Shown in pieces: positions 6,945 to 14,728 of a DNA stretch of 15,344 bases. The stretch spans positions 1 to 15,344 of the forward strand of contig JABFWM010000444.1 of assembly GCA_013362195.1 (NCBI GenBank). The letters run 5' to 3'. Below the pieces are notes generated by a model that worked only from the letters and a program-made list of their open reading frames with translations, was not told where the DNA came from and did not search any database. Source of the DNA: Acidobacteriota bacterium. Its GTDB lineage: Bacteria > Acidobacteriota > Vicinamibacteria > Vicinamibacterales > 2-12-FULL-66-21. How positions within the stretch are numbered: the first letter of the stretch is position 1; the number at the start of each line of letters is the position of its first letter. Made by a program: the position numbers and the translations under genes.

Positions 6945-7853
6945 ATGCCCCGACCAATGCTTGCCGCCGTGCTGGCGATGGCGGCGTTCGGATCCGTGCA
7001 CGCGTCTGTGCGTAACGCTGCGGAGGAGCACCATGCCGCCGGCATTGCCTTCCACCTCGAACGCTGCCTCGAGAACGCGGCGCGGGAATACGATGCCGCG
7101 CTGGAGCTCGATCCTCCGGCGGAGCCGACCGCCGGGCAGCGCGCACGCGTGCTGCGTCTCGTACCGCGCGTGTTCGTCACCCCCAATGAGCCGTTCGCGC
7201 TGCGCGACGTTGCCGCGATCCTGCATCCATCGGAGCGGATCGTGGCCTTTCACTTTTTCTGGGAAGATGACATCGATTTTCCTGACGATGGCGAGCCGTC
7301 GGATCATGAAGTCGCGTGGGTGCGCTACGATGCCTCGGGCAACGCGGCGGCGCTCTCGACGCTGTTTCATGGCCGTGTCATCACCAGTCAGCAGCCGACG
7401 CGAGGCAACGGCCCGGACGGGCGTCCGCGGATCGACGTTCAGTGGGGCAAGCACGGACCGATGCCGCGGGACTGGCGGCGGCTCTCGATTGCGACCGAAG
7501 AGAGCGACAGCGACGTGGGAATCGCCGACGGCCAGGAGATGACGCTGCTCGATTACAACCGTGCCACCTGGCGCAAGCTGGCCACCGGCACGCGGGCCAA
7601 GGACCACCCGCTCGCCGTGCACCACCGATGGCCCACGCGGTATGAAGGAGACGTCTCGTCGTTTACGACCTTCAGCCGCGAGATCGACGTCCGTGGTCTG
7701 CTCGCGCGACGCGCGATGATGCTGATCTCGAGGTGGAACAACGGGACGCTCGCGCGGTATCTGATCCTCTACAATTTTCGACCCAAGCTGGAGTGGCCGG
7801 AGCCGTCGAGCACGGCCTCCTTGTCAGTCGCCCTGCGTCGGCGTCCGGATTGA
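6945..7853 (+). CDS. Secreted protein of unknown function upstream of TonB receptor
   Basis: The ATG at 6945 begins a clean signal peptide (MPRPMLAAVLAMAAFGSVHA); an upstream GTG in frame would bury it. No strong Shine-Dalgarno is visible. The mature part, about 282 residues, starts with a helical stretch resembling a TPR-like unit (CLENAAREYDAALELDPP). It continues with FHFFWEDDIDFPDD, DHEVAWVRYD, LFHGRVI and RIDVQWGKHGPMP, and a C-terminal part with SRWNNGTLARYLILYNF. Spaced His, Asp and Glu residues (HFFWEDD, DHE, GKHG) could bind a metal, but I do not recognise the family and assign no activity. It is divergent from the LolA-like gene and 178 bases before the receptor on the same strand, so it may be exported to the periplasm and work with that receptor. 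Confidence 0.78.
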   Translation: MPRPMLAAVLAMAAFGSVHASVRNAAEEHHAAGIAFHLERCLENAAREYDAALELDPPAEPTAGQRARVLRLVPRVFVTPNEPFALRDVAAILHPSERIVAFHFFWEDDIDFPDDGEPSDHEVAWVRYDASGNAAALSTLFHGRVITSQQPTRGNGPDGRPRIDVQWGKHGPMPRDWRRLSIATEESDSDVGIADGQEMTLLDYNRATWRKLATGTRAKDHPLAVHHRWPTRYEGDVSSFTTFSREIDVRGLLARRAMMLISRWNNGTLARYLILYNFRPKLEWPEPSSTASLSVALRRRPD

Positions 7854-8031
7854 TGGCGGGACGCGACGCGACGAACACCGGTCGGGCGTGGTGCCTGGAG
7901 GAGGCCGGCGCCGCGAGAGTCGAGGAGTGGTGAACGTCACGTCTTCGCTAGCGGCATGTTGCAGGAGCGTCATGCATTGTGGCCGGCGGCGTTGGTATCG
8001 TCGCCGGCGTGAATCACGGAGGAGCATTGTG
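7854..8031 (+). promoter_or_regulatory. Receptor leader: hairpin flanked by a direct repeat
   Basis: GCCGGCGGC (7982-7990) and GTCGCCGGC (8000-8008) form a nine-pair stem (one G-U) with a nine-base loop, ending nine bases before the GGAGGAG ribosome binding site (8018-8024). The same nine bases, GCATTGTGG, occur at 7974-7982 and 8024-8032, so one copy touches the stem and the other runs into the start codon. This could allow alternative pairing that affects receptor translation. No clear promoter boxes were found. Confidence 0.5.
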
Positions 8032-11000
8032 GTGAAGCACGCTGTAGGTGTGGTGCTGTTGCTGCTGACCGCGAACGCCGCGTCGGCGCAGGTCGATCGC
8101 GCGACCCTGACCGGCACGGTCCACGACACCGCCGCCGCGGTCATTCCCGGCGCGACGGTGACCGTGACGAATGTCGACACCAACGTCGCTGTCGGTCAGA
8201 CGTCGACCGAGACCGGCACGTATCTGTTCGTCAACCTCATTCCCGGCCGCTACCGCGTAGACGTCGAGCTGTCGGGGTTCAAGAAGAGCTCGCAGCTCGT
8301 GTCGCTCGATGTCGGCCAGCGTGCGCGGCTCGACGTGTCGCTGGCGGTCGGCGAGCTCACTGAGACCGTCACCGTCAGCGATACGCCGCAGCTGCTGCAT
8401 TCGAACGACGCGACGCTTGGCACCGTTGTCTCGCAGACCCAGATTGCGAGTCTGCCGCTGGCGATCCGCAACTGGGACGACCTGCTCGCGCTCGTGCCGG
8501 GGGTCCAGCAGGATCGCTACACCGAGCAGGGCGGCGGCACCTCGTTCGGCCGCACCGGCGGTATGAACGTGCACGGCGCCCGCGCGCTCCAGAACGATTT
8601 CCTGCTCGACGGCGTCGACAACAACAGCATCTCGGAGAACGTGCAGGAGCTGACGACCCAGGTGTCGCGGCCCTCGGTGGACGCCATCCAGGAATTCAAG
8701 ATCGTCACGAGTCCCTATTCAGCCGAATACGGCCGGTCGCCGGGAGCCGCGGTCAGCGTCTCCACCAAGTCCGGCACGAACAGCTTTCACGGCACCGCCT
8801 ACGAGTACTTCCGCAATCAGGCGATGGACTCGATCGATTACTTCTCGAAGCGGGCCGGCGCGGCGAAACCCGACAACCGGCAGCACCAGCCGGGCGCGAA
8901 CCTCGGCGGGCCGATCGTCCGCAACCAGGCGTTCTTCTTTGCCGATTACGAGGCGACGCGAATCACGCGCGGCGTCACGCGCCTGACCAGCGTGCCGACC
9001 GCCGATCAGCGCGCCGGCATCTTCACATCGGCCGTGCGCGACCCGCAGACCGGCGTGCCGTTCCCCGACAACCGGGTGCCGGCGGACCGCATCGATCCGC
9101 ACGCGGCCGCGGTGCTCGCGCTCGTCCCGCTGCCGAACCAGTCCGGGCCCAACAACTTCTTCCGGGTCGCGGAGCTGATCGACAACTCCGACCGTCTGCT
9201 GACGCGCGGCGACTGGCGGCCGGGCGGACGCGACAGCGTCTTCGCCCGCTACATCTATTCGAACCGCACCCGCCAGATACCCGGGGCGTTCGGGGGCGTG
9301 CTCGACGGGACCGGCACCTCGGCGTTCGGCAACCAGAAGATCAAGTCCAATGCGCTCGTCGGCGGCTGGACGCGCGTGATCTCTGATCGGCTCGTCAACG
9401 AGGCGCGCGTCTCCTGGTCGCAGGCCCGCTCGGACGCCGTGCACCAGTCGTTCGGCGTCACCCCGCCGTCGGCGGCGCAGATTCCCGGCATGATCACCAA
9501 CCCGCTCGTCGCCGGAGGCTTCCCGGGCATTTCGATTACCGGCTTCTTCGGCGGCTCCGGTCTGGGGCGCCTCGGCTCTCCCGACTTTCTGCCGAAGTTC
9601 CAGCACACCGATCAATTCCAGTACATCGACTCGCTGTCGTGGCTCCGCGGCGACCACGCGTTCAAGTTCGGCGTCGATGTGATCGCGCCGATCAAGAACA
9701 CGTTCCTCGACGTGCCCGCCACGCGCGGCGCCCTCACGTTCCAGGGCGGGTTCTCCGGCGCCCCCCTCGCCGACTTTCTCCTCGGCTACGTCTCCGCCTT
9801 CCAGTTGTCGAACGTCTACGTCGTCGACCAGCGGCACTGGGCGACGATGGGGTTCGCGCAGGACGACTGGAAGTTCAACAATCGCCTGACGCTGAACCTG
9901 GGCGTCCGCTACGACTTCATGACGCCGGCGCTCGAGGCGAGCAACCGCCAGACCAACTTCAATCCGGCGGGTTCGGGCAGTCTGGGCTTCGCCGGCGGCG
10001 GCTCGCTCGAGAACCGCGCGCTCGTGAAGCCGGATACCAACAACGTCGCGCCGCGCGTCGGGTTCGTCTACAAGATCGACGACAAGACGCTGCTGCGGGG
10101 CGGGTGGGGCATCTTCTACAACCTGTTCGATCGGGTCGGCAGCGAAGATCAGCTGGCGCTGAATCTCCCCGGCCTGATCAACACGAGCCTCTCGCGTCCG
10201 TCGGGGACGCCGGTCTTCCTCCTGCAGGACGGCATCCCGTCGAATTTCCTGGTGCTTCCCAATCTCGATCCGGCAGCCGGGCGGCTGAAAGGCATTCGCA
10301 TCCGCGCGGTGTCCACCGACGATCCCAACACCCAGCTGCAGCAGGCGACGATCGGCCTGCAGCGGGAGATCGCGGGCCTCGTCGCGTCGGCCGACTTCGT
10401 CTACACGCGCGGCACCCATCTCGCCACGCTGGTCAACCTGAATCAGCCGCTGCCGAGCGCGCCGGGCGCGAACGATGCGAAGGGGCCGCTGCCCTTTCCC
10501 AACTTCGGCTTCATCGAGTGGCGCGAGGACAACGGCAAGTCGAAGTACAAGGGCGTCGACGCCAGCGTCGAGAAGCGGTTTGCGAAGGGCTATTCGTTCG
10601 GCGCCGCCTACACCTATGGCGACTCGAGGGACAACGCGTCCGAGCAGCTGACGACCCAGGGGTCGAACGCGTTCCCGCAGAACGCGCGCGACTTCACGAA
10701 CTGGAACGGGCCGAGCGACTACGACGTGCGCCACCGCATGACCGCGAACTTCGTCGTCAATCTGCCGCTCGGCCACAACGTCATCGCGCGTGACTGGGTC
10801 GCGTCGGGCGTGTACGCGATTCGCTCCGGCCGTCCCTTCACCGTCAATCAGAGCACGAACAACGTGGGCCAGAGCATGTACGGGCTGCCCGACATGACGG
10901 GCGATCCCAAAGGGCCTGAAACGGTGGCGCGATGGTTCAACGTCGACGCGTTCACGCCGGTGCCGTCCGGCGTGTTCGGCAATGAAATCCGCAACCAGCT

Positions 11001-11223
11001 CCGCGGCCCCGGGTTCCAGAGCTTCGATCTGTCCGTGCAGCGCCTGGTCCGGTTCGGCGGGCGCTATCGCGCGTCACTCCGCTGGGACGGGTTCAATCTG
11101 TTCAACAAGACGAACTTCGGACTGCCGAACAAGGACGTGGCCAGCCGCGCGACGTTCGGCACCATCACCAGCCTGTCGGGGGATCCGCGGACGATGCAGC
11201 TGTCGGTGCGGTTCCTGTTCTGA
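8032..11223 (+). CDS. Oar-like TonB-dependent receptor with carboxypeptidase-regulatory domain
   Basis: The GTG at 8032 (or the in-frame GTG three bases earlier) lies four to seven bases after GGAGGAG and begins a signal peptide ending ASA-Q at 19/20. The mature protein of about 1,040 residues starts with a carboxypeptidase-regulatory-like beta-sandwich (about 24-105, LTGTVHDTAAAVIPGATVTVTN and TGTYLFVNLIPGRYRVDVELSGF). A plug domain follows (about 120-250, with GMNVHGARALQNDFLLDGVDNN and SAEYGRSPGAAVSVSTKSGTN). The rest is a long outer-membrane barrel ending in SVRFLF, whose terminal aromatic residue is the usual assembly signal. Such Oar/SusC-like receptors import large substrates with TonB energy and are expanded in Acidobacteriota. 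No SusD-like partner is present. The substrate is unknown; the adjacent secreted protein is the only hint. Confidence 0.93.
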   Translation: MKHAVGVVLLLLTANAASAQVDRATLTGTVHDTAAAVIPGATVTVTNVDTNVAVGQTSTETGTYLFVNLIPGRYRVDVELSGFKKSSQLVSLDVGQRARLDVSLAVGELTETVTVSDTPQLLHSNDATLGTVVSQTQIASLPLAIRNWDDLLALVPGVQQDRYTEQGGGTSFGRTGGMNVHGARALQNDFLLDGVDNNSISENVQELTTQVSRPSVDAIQEFKIVTSPYSAEYGRSPGAAVSVSTKSGTNSFHGTAYEYFRNQAMDSIDYFSKRAGAAKPDNRQHQPGANLGGPIVRNQAFFFADYEATRITRGVTRLTSVPTADQRAGIFTSAVRDPQTGVPFPDNRVPADRIDPHAAAVLALVPLPNQSGPNNFFRVAELIDNSDRLLTRGDWRPGGRDSVFARYIYSNRTRQIPGAFGGVLDGTGTSAFGNQKIKSNALVGGWTRVISDRLVNEARVSWSQARSDAVHQSFGVTPPSAAQIPGMITNPLVAGGFPGISITGFFGGSGLGRLGSPDFLPKFQHTDQFQYIDSLSWLRGDHAFKFGVDVIAPIKNTFLDVPATRGALTFQGGFSGAPLADFLLGYVSAFQLSNVYVVDQRHWATMGFAQDDWKFNNRLTLNLGVRYDFMTPALEASNRQTNFNPAGSGSLGFAGGGSLENRALVKPDTNNVAPRVGFVYKIDDKTLLRGGWGIFYNLFDRVGSEDQLALNLPGLINTSLSRPSGTPVFLLQDGIPSNFLVLPNLDPAAGRLKGIRIRAVSTDDPNTQLQQATIGLQREIAGLVASADFVYTRGTHLATLVNLNQPLPSAPGANDAKGPLPFPNFGFIEWREDNGKSKYKGVDASVEKRFAKGYSFGAAYTYGDSRDNASEQLTTQGSNAFPQNARDFTNWNGPSDYDVRHRMTANFVVNLPLGHNVIARDWVASGVYAIRSGRPFTVNQSTNNVGQSMYGLPDMTGDPKGPETVARWFNVDAFTPVPSGVFGNEIRNQLRGPGFQSFDLSVQRLVRFGGRYRASLRWDGFNLFNKTNFGLPNKDVASRATFGTITSLSGDPRTMQLSVRFLF

Positions 11224-11237
11224 CGGACCATGCATCC

Positions 11238-11259
11238 GGGGGCGCCTCTGGGCGCCTCC
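11238..11259 (+). terminator. Hairpin after the TonB receptor
   Basis: GGGGGCGCC (11238-11246), loop TCTG, and GGCGCCTCC (11251-11259) form a nine-pair stem with one G-U, starting 15 bases after the receptor stop. It lacks a T-run, so it may be a weak intrinsic terminator or a 3' end stabiliser. The rest of the gap to 11388 holds only a short GAACA/TGTTC inverted repeat (11308-11322). Confidence 0.55.
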
Positions 11260-11388
11260 TCGGTTGACTACGGCGAACCGTCGGTGACGTCGATCGGCGC
11301 TCCGGGTGAACACGACATGTTCCGCTCGGGATATTCGGGGCACAGAAGGTGTCAAACGCCCGGCCCGCGCCCACCTTGGGTGGCTGGC

Positions 11389-11649
11389 TCACTGGTGCTT
11401 GACGAGCGAGTCGGCCAGCCGGATTTTGATGAATGCCTGCCGGGTGACGCCGAGGCGGCGGGCCGCCTGATCGATTTCCCGCAAAAGGTCGACCGGGAAA
11501 TCCACGTTGACGCGCTGGACCGCTCGACCCGGCCGGACCGCGCTCGCGAGATCCATGTGGGCCGAGAGGTCGGTCCTGGCATCGTGCATCGCGTCGAGTT
11601 CGGCGGCCGGGACTGCTCTAGTCCTGGAGGTACGCTGCTTCTTCTTCAT
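11389..11649 (-). CDS. brnA: BrnA-type ribbon-helix-helix antitoxin
   Basis: This 86-residue protein begins MKKKQRTS at 11649, inside the end of the toxin gene (32-base overlap), a usual layout for brnT-brnA pairs. The N-terminal half is a flexible, charged toxin-binding region. Residues 46-80 (RVNVDFPVDLLREIDQAARRLGVTRQAFIKIRLADSL) are a classic ribbon-helix-helix: a beta strand, then two helices separated by LGVTRQ. Antitoxins of this type bind the toxin and, as dimers, repress their own promoter. The predicted binding site is the palindrome at the toxin start. The symbol follows from the toxin partner; CopG-family antitoxin is an equally valid name. The gene is convergent with the TonB receptor. 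Confidence 0.85.
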   Translation of the reverse strand: MKKKQRTSRTRAVPAAELDAMHDARTDLSAHMDLASAVRPGRAVQRVNVDFPVDLLREIDQAARRLGVTRQAFIKIRLADSLVKHQ

Positions 11650-11881
11650 CGCGTGCTCGCCTGACGGAAATGATCCGAATGCGGTCGCCCCGCGTGGTGA
11701 TGAACGCCGACCACACCAGATCGCCGATTCGCCCGATGACCTGGGTCCGAGGCGCATCGAGCGATCGGGCCGGGATCTCGAGGCGGTCGAAGTCGCTCCA
11801 CAGGGCCTGCGCGGCGATGAAGTCGATGCCGTGCTTCCTCAGGTTGGCTGCCGACTTCGCCGGATCGAACTCGAAGTCCAT
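11618..11881 (-). CDS. brnT: BrnT family type II toxin
   Basis: The 87-residue product starts MDFEFDPAKSAANLRKHGIDF, the N-terminal signature of BrnT, and continues through a central beta-rich part (TQVIGRIGDLVWSAFITTRGD) to RIRIISVRRARDEEEAAY, matching the family's conserved end. Length equals the usual size. BrnT is a RelE-fold ribonuclease that stops translation and is neutralised by BrnA. The ATG at 11881 is chosen because the protein family begins with MDFE; no Shine-Dalgarno is visible, and the -10-like TATACT lies only 12 bases upstream, so the transcript may be nearly leaderless. The gene pair sits between the methyltransferase operon and the receptor, unrelated to either, as is common for mobile toxin-antitoxin cassettes. 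Confidence 0.9.
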   Translation of the reverse strand: MDFEFDPAKSAANLRKHGIDFIAAQALWSDFDRLEIPARSLDAPRTQVIGRIGDLVWSAFITTRGDRIRIISVRRARDEEEAAYLQD

Positions 11882-11883
11882 CA

Positions 11884-11900
11884 GGTATAGAAAGTATACC
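11884..11900 (-). promoter_or_regulatory. Probable brnTA promoter and operator
   Basis: GGTATA (11884-11889) and TATACC (11895-11900) are perfect six-base inverted arms around a five-base spacer, two bases before the brnT start. On the minus strand the right arm contains TATACT, five of six bases matching a sigma-70 -10 box. Binding of the ribbon-helix-helix antitoxin over this box would give autorepression. The -35 region is not clear. Confidence 0.65.
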
Positions 11901-12052
11901 AGAATGCGCACGCGTTCGAGCCGGCCCGCAGGAGCCGAGCCTCGCGTCCGTCGCTGTTCTGCGGCCCGTGGAAGCATGCCGGTCTCGAGAGTGGCGCGGT
12001 GCAGGGTCAGCGCACCCGCGGAAGGGAAACGAGCCCTGGAAATTGAGGCCGT

Positions 12053-12802
12053 CTACTTCCACGCGTGCAACGTGACGTGATTGGGCTGCACGGTATTCAG
12101 CGTGTCCAGACTGACGGTGTCCGGGAACGATTTCGACAGGAAGGTGATCGTTCGAAAGCCCACCGTCTCGAGCATCGCCTTCAACGCAGGAGGGTTCGGG
12201 GCAAACCAGTTCGTCGGATCTCCGCCCAACTCGGTTCCGGGATAAAACGCCATTGCCGGTCGATTGACCGCCAGCATGTCCACCTGCGTCTGCATGATCA
12301 GGTGCCCGGCCGTGACGCTCGCGACGCGCTCCAGCGCGAGCAGCGGGTGCTTCATGTGATACAGCACGCCAAGGAACAGGACGACGTCGAAGACGCCGAC
12401 CGTGTCGGGCGACAGATCCAGCACCTCGATCCACTTGTCTTCGACTCGTGAATGCAGCGCGCGCCGCGCAAGCTCGAATCCCTTCTTGCTTCCCCAGCCG
12501 CCGCCGTCCCAGCAGAAAGAATCGGTCGCCAGCACCCGGCGCGCGCCGCGCCGCTCGGCCTCGAAGGAGAAGAATCCATCCCACGCGCCGATGTCGAGGA
12601 CCGAAAGGCCGGCAAGATTGTCCGGCATCTGGATCTCGGCCAGACGTGCCGGCGTCACGTCGATCCCGGGTGTGACGAGCCCGCCGCCGAGATCGATCGG
12701 ATGCCACCATCGAATCTGCTCGACCTCGGCGCGCAGCGCCTGCGCGTCGCCGGAAGCATCCGTGGCGGCGGCGTGCGAATCCTTTTTCCGGTTCCAGAAC
12801 AC
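12053..12802 (-). CDS. Class I SAM-dependent methyltransferase, CmoB/DUF1698-like
   Basis: The GTG at 12802 follows AGGAGGG with five-base spacing, a strong initiation site. The 249-residue protein has RWWHPIDLGGGLVTPGI (31-47), then the SAM-binding motif I SVLDIGAWDGFFSFEAERRGA (67-87), LATDSF (91-96), and the motif IV region FDVVLFLGVLYHMKHPL (138-154). The WHxIDLG entry and DIGAWDGFFSFEAERRGA pattern match the Methyltransf_9 group, related to tRNA carboxymethyltransferase CmoB. Members near glycosyltransferases often methylate sugars or surface polymers rather than tRNA. The preceding membrane gene ends 75 bases upstream on the same strand. A surface-glycan substrate is inferred from that neighbourhood; tRNA modification is not excluded. 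Confidence 0.87.
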   Translation of the reverse strand: MFWNRKKDSHAAATDASGDAQALRAEVEQIRWWHPIDLGGGLVTPGIDVTPARLAEIQMPDNLAGLSVLDIGAWDGFFSFEAERRGARRVLATDSFCWDGGGWGSKKGFELARRALHSRVEDKWIEVLDLSPDTVGVFDVVLFLGVLYHMKHPLLALERVASVTAGHLIMQTQVDMLAVNRPAMAFYPGTELGGDPTNWFAPNPPALKAMLETVGFRTITFLSKSFPDTVSLDTLNTVQPNHVTLHAWK

Positions 12803-12877
12803 CTCGTCCCTCCTGTCCGGGGCGATCCCGAGCGGCCGTGTGTCACGCGGCCATTGGAAAGAGACGCGCCCGCGTGC

Positions 12878-14704
12878 TCAAGACGCGCGACGGCCCGCCG
12901 CGTGGACGCGAAGCGCGCGGAGCAGTATCGGCGCATCGTCTCGTGCCAGCATCCCGCGCCACTCGAGGAGGTTCGATTCCAGCACGTCGTATTCGATCGT
13001 CCGGACGAGCGCCCGCGGAATACCGATCACGTAATTCTCCGGTCCCGGGCCGGCGATCGTGACCTGTGCGATCCGCCGGCCATTGAACCACACCTGACCC
13101 GCCAGCGGCCGCTCGGCGGCGATCGATAAGGTCAGCATCATCCGTTCCGCGCCGTGGAGCATCCCCTCGCCGATGAGAAAGCGGACCGACGCCGTTCTCT
13201 GGATGGATTTCTTGAGCGGCGAGCCGTCGACGTCCTCGACGCTGGACCAGTCGAAGAACTGCAGACGCGTGCTCTGCGCCGTGTAGTCGGTGTCTGGCTC
13301 CAGCGGCGCGCGTAACCAGCGATCATGGCGGCGCAGACGATCGTTCAGCCGTGCGCTCGTCGCCAGGAACTGCGGCAGCCGCCAGTCGAATGCGTAGCCG
13401 GGGAATCGGTCGATGCTGGGAGACGCGTTCCAGGCGGCGGTGGCGGGATTGAACAGCCCTTGTACAGAGTTGATCCAGATGCCGGCGGCACCGGCGGCGA
13501 TGAGCGCAATGAGACCGGCCACTCGCCAGCGTCGAGAACCGCTGCGCACGGCTGCGGCTGCGGCGCACGAGACCACGAAGACGCCCGGGAGCACGTCGAC
13601 GAGCAGCCTGCTGCCGTAGCTGTAGCCACCCCACCAGATAAAAAACCTGGACACGACCGCCAGATGGATCGCGATCCAGACGAGCGCCAGCGTGGCGAGC
13701 GGAACGTGGAGCACGCGCCTCGGCGAGAGCAGTGCGACCGCAAGCGCGACGGCCACGGCGGGGGCGAAGTTCAGCAGGCCGCGAGACGGACTGACGAGAT
13801 GTGCCATCAGCGCCGTCGCGAACCGATCGTTGGCTGCGAGGCGCGTGCCGATGTAGTAGTCGGGCAGCCACGTCCCATAGGTCAGCCACGACATGAGGAT
13901 CAGCAGCGCCAGCGGAACGGCAACCGCTGCAGAGAGCGAAAGCACACCAACGATCGCGGGACGACGGTCGCTCGGTGGAGCGGTGACCGCACGGCCGCAC
14001 TGCCACAGGATGACGAGTCCCGCGAGCAGGATGGCCGTCGGACGGCACCAGCATGCGAAGCCAAGCAGCGCACCGATCGCTGCCGCGCGTCCCGGGCGGG
14101 CGGCAGTGTCGTCCTTCGAGAGAAGCACGAGCGCGGCTGACGCCGCGACAACGGTGAGGTTGGTGCTCCAGAGCGCGGTGCCCATCGTGCTCATCACCGG
14201 AGTACCGAAGACAAAGATGCCCGCAAGCGTGACGGCGAGCGGCCATGGCAGCCAGCGGACGGCGAGCGATGACGCAAGCACCGCGGTGAGGCCGACGGTG
14301 AGTGCCGCGAGCGCGCGCTGGACCGTGTCGTCGTCTTCGGCGCGCGCCATGTCGAGGCCGGCAAGCCGGGCGATCGCGACCGCCGGCAGCGCCGCTATCG
14401 GCGTCCCCGGCGGGTAGGCATAGAACGGGTGGCTCGCCCGCGTCATGACCTGGTAGCCCGATACCGCCTGAGGATACGCGTCGAGCGCAAACGTGCCGTG
14501 CTCGAGAAGTGCCTGCGCGGTCAGCAGCGTGCCGCGCGGATCGGAAGACGTGTACGAGACGCTGCCCGAACCCGCCAGCAGCGCCGATGTGAGCGCCAGT
14601 CCCGACACCGCCAGGCCTCGAGCGGAGCACCATTGACGGACACGAAAGCCCGAACGGGTCACGGCTGGATACCGAGGCGGCGTTGAGGCGCGCATGTCGT
14701 CCAT
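12878..14704 (-). CDS. Polytopic GT-C-like membrane protein
   Basis: The 608-residue product is annotated from the ATG at 14704; a GTG one codon upstream and an ATG three codons downstream are equally possible, since no strong ribosome binding site separates them. After a first helix (about 30-46), the segment SYTSSDPRGTLLTAQALLEHGTFALD (50-75) resembles the first periplasmic loop of GT-C glycosyltransferases and related proteins, with an Asp-Pro pair. At least eight further hydrophobic stretches follow to about residue 415, including IWWGGYSYGSRLLVDVLPG (356-374), a pattern frequent in Acidobacteriota membrane proteins. The last 170 residues are soluble and beta-rich. GT-C enzymes use polyprenyl-phosphate sugars outside the inner membrane. 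Enzyme activity is likely but unproven; an O-antigen-ligase-like or purely structural role is possible. Confidence 0.8.
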   Translation of the reverse strand: MDDMRASTPPRYPAVTRSGFRVRQWCSARGLAVSGLALTSALLAGSGSVSYTSSDPRGTLLTAQALLEHGTFALDAYPQAVSGYQVMTRASHPFYAYPPGTPIAALPAVAIARLAGLDMARAEDDDTVQRALAALTVGLTAVLASSLAVRWLPWPLAVTLAGIFVFGTPVMSTMGTALWSTNLTVVAASAALVLLSKDDTAARPGRAAAIGALLGFACWCRPTAILLAGLVILWQCGRAVTAPPSDRRPAIVGVLSLSAAVAVPLALLILMSWLTYGTWLPDYYIGTRLAANDRFATALMAHLVSPSRGLLNFAPAVAVALAVALLSPRRVLHVPLATLALVWIAIHLAVVSRFFIWWGGYSYGSRLLVDVLPGVFVVSCAAAAAVRSGSRRWRVAGLIALIAAGAAGIWINSVQGLFNPATAAWNASPSIDRFPGYAFDWRLPQFLATSARLNDRLRRHDRWLRAPLEPDTDYTAQSTRLQFFDWSSVEDVDGSPLKKSIQRTASVRFLIGEGMLHGAERMMLTLSIAAERPLAGQVWFNGRRIAQVTIAGPGPENYVIGIPRALVRTIEYDVLESNLLEWRGMLARDDAPILLRALRVHAAGRRAS

Positions 14705-14728
14705 CACCGTGCGCTGCGCGTCAGGATC

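Noticed and set aside
8719..10776. Long open frame of 685 codons on the minus strand opposite the TonB receptor
   Set aside because: The receptor frame has signal peptide, plug and barrel features; the antisense frame is charged, low-complexity Arg/Ala/Val sequence without domains or ribosome binding site, as expected in GC-rich DNA.
11308..11322. GAACA-N5-TGTTC inverted repeat resembling an SOS box
   Set aside because: It lies between convergent gene ends, not at a promoter, and five-base arms are weak evidence.
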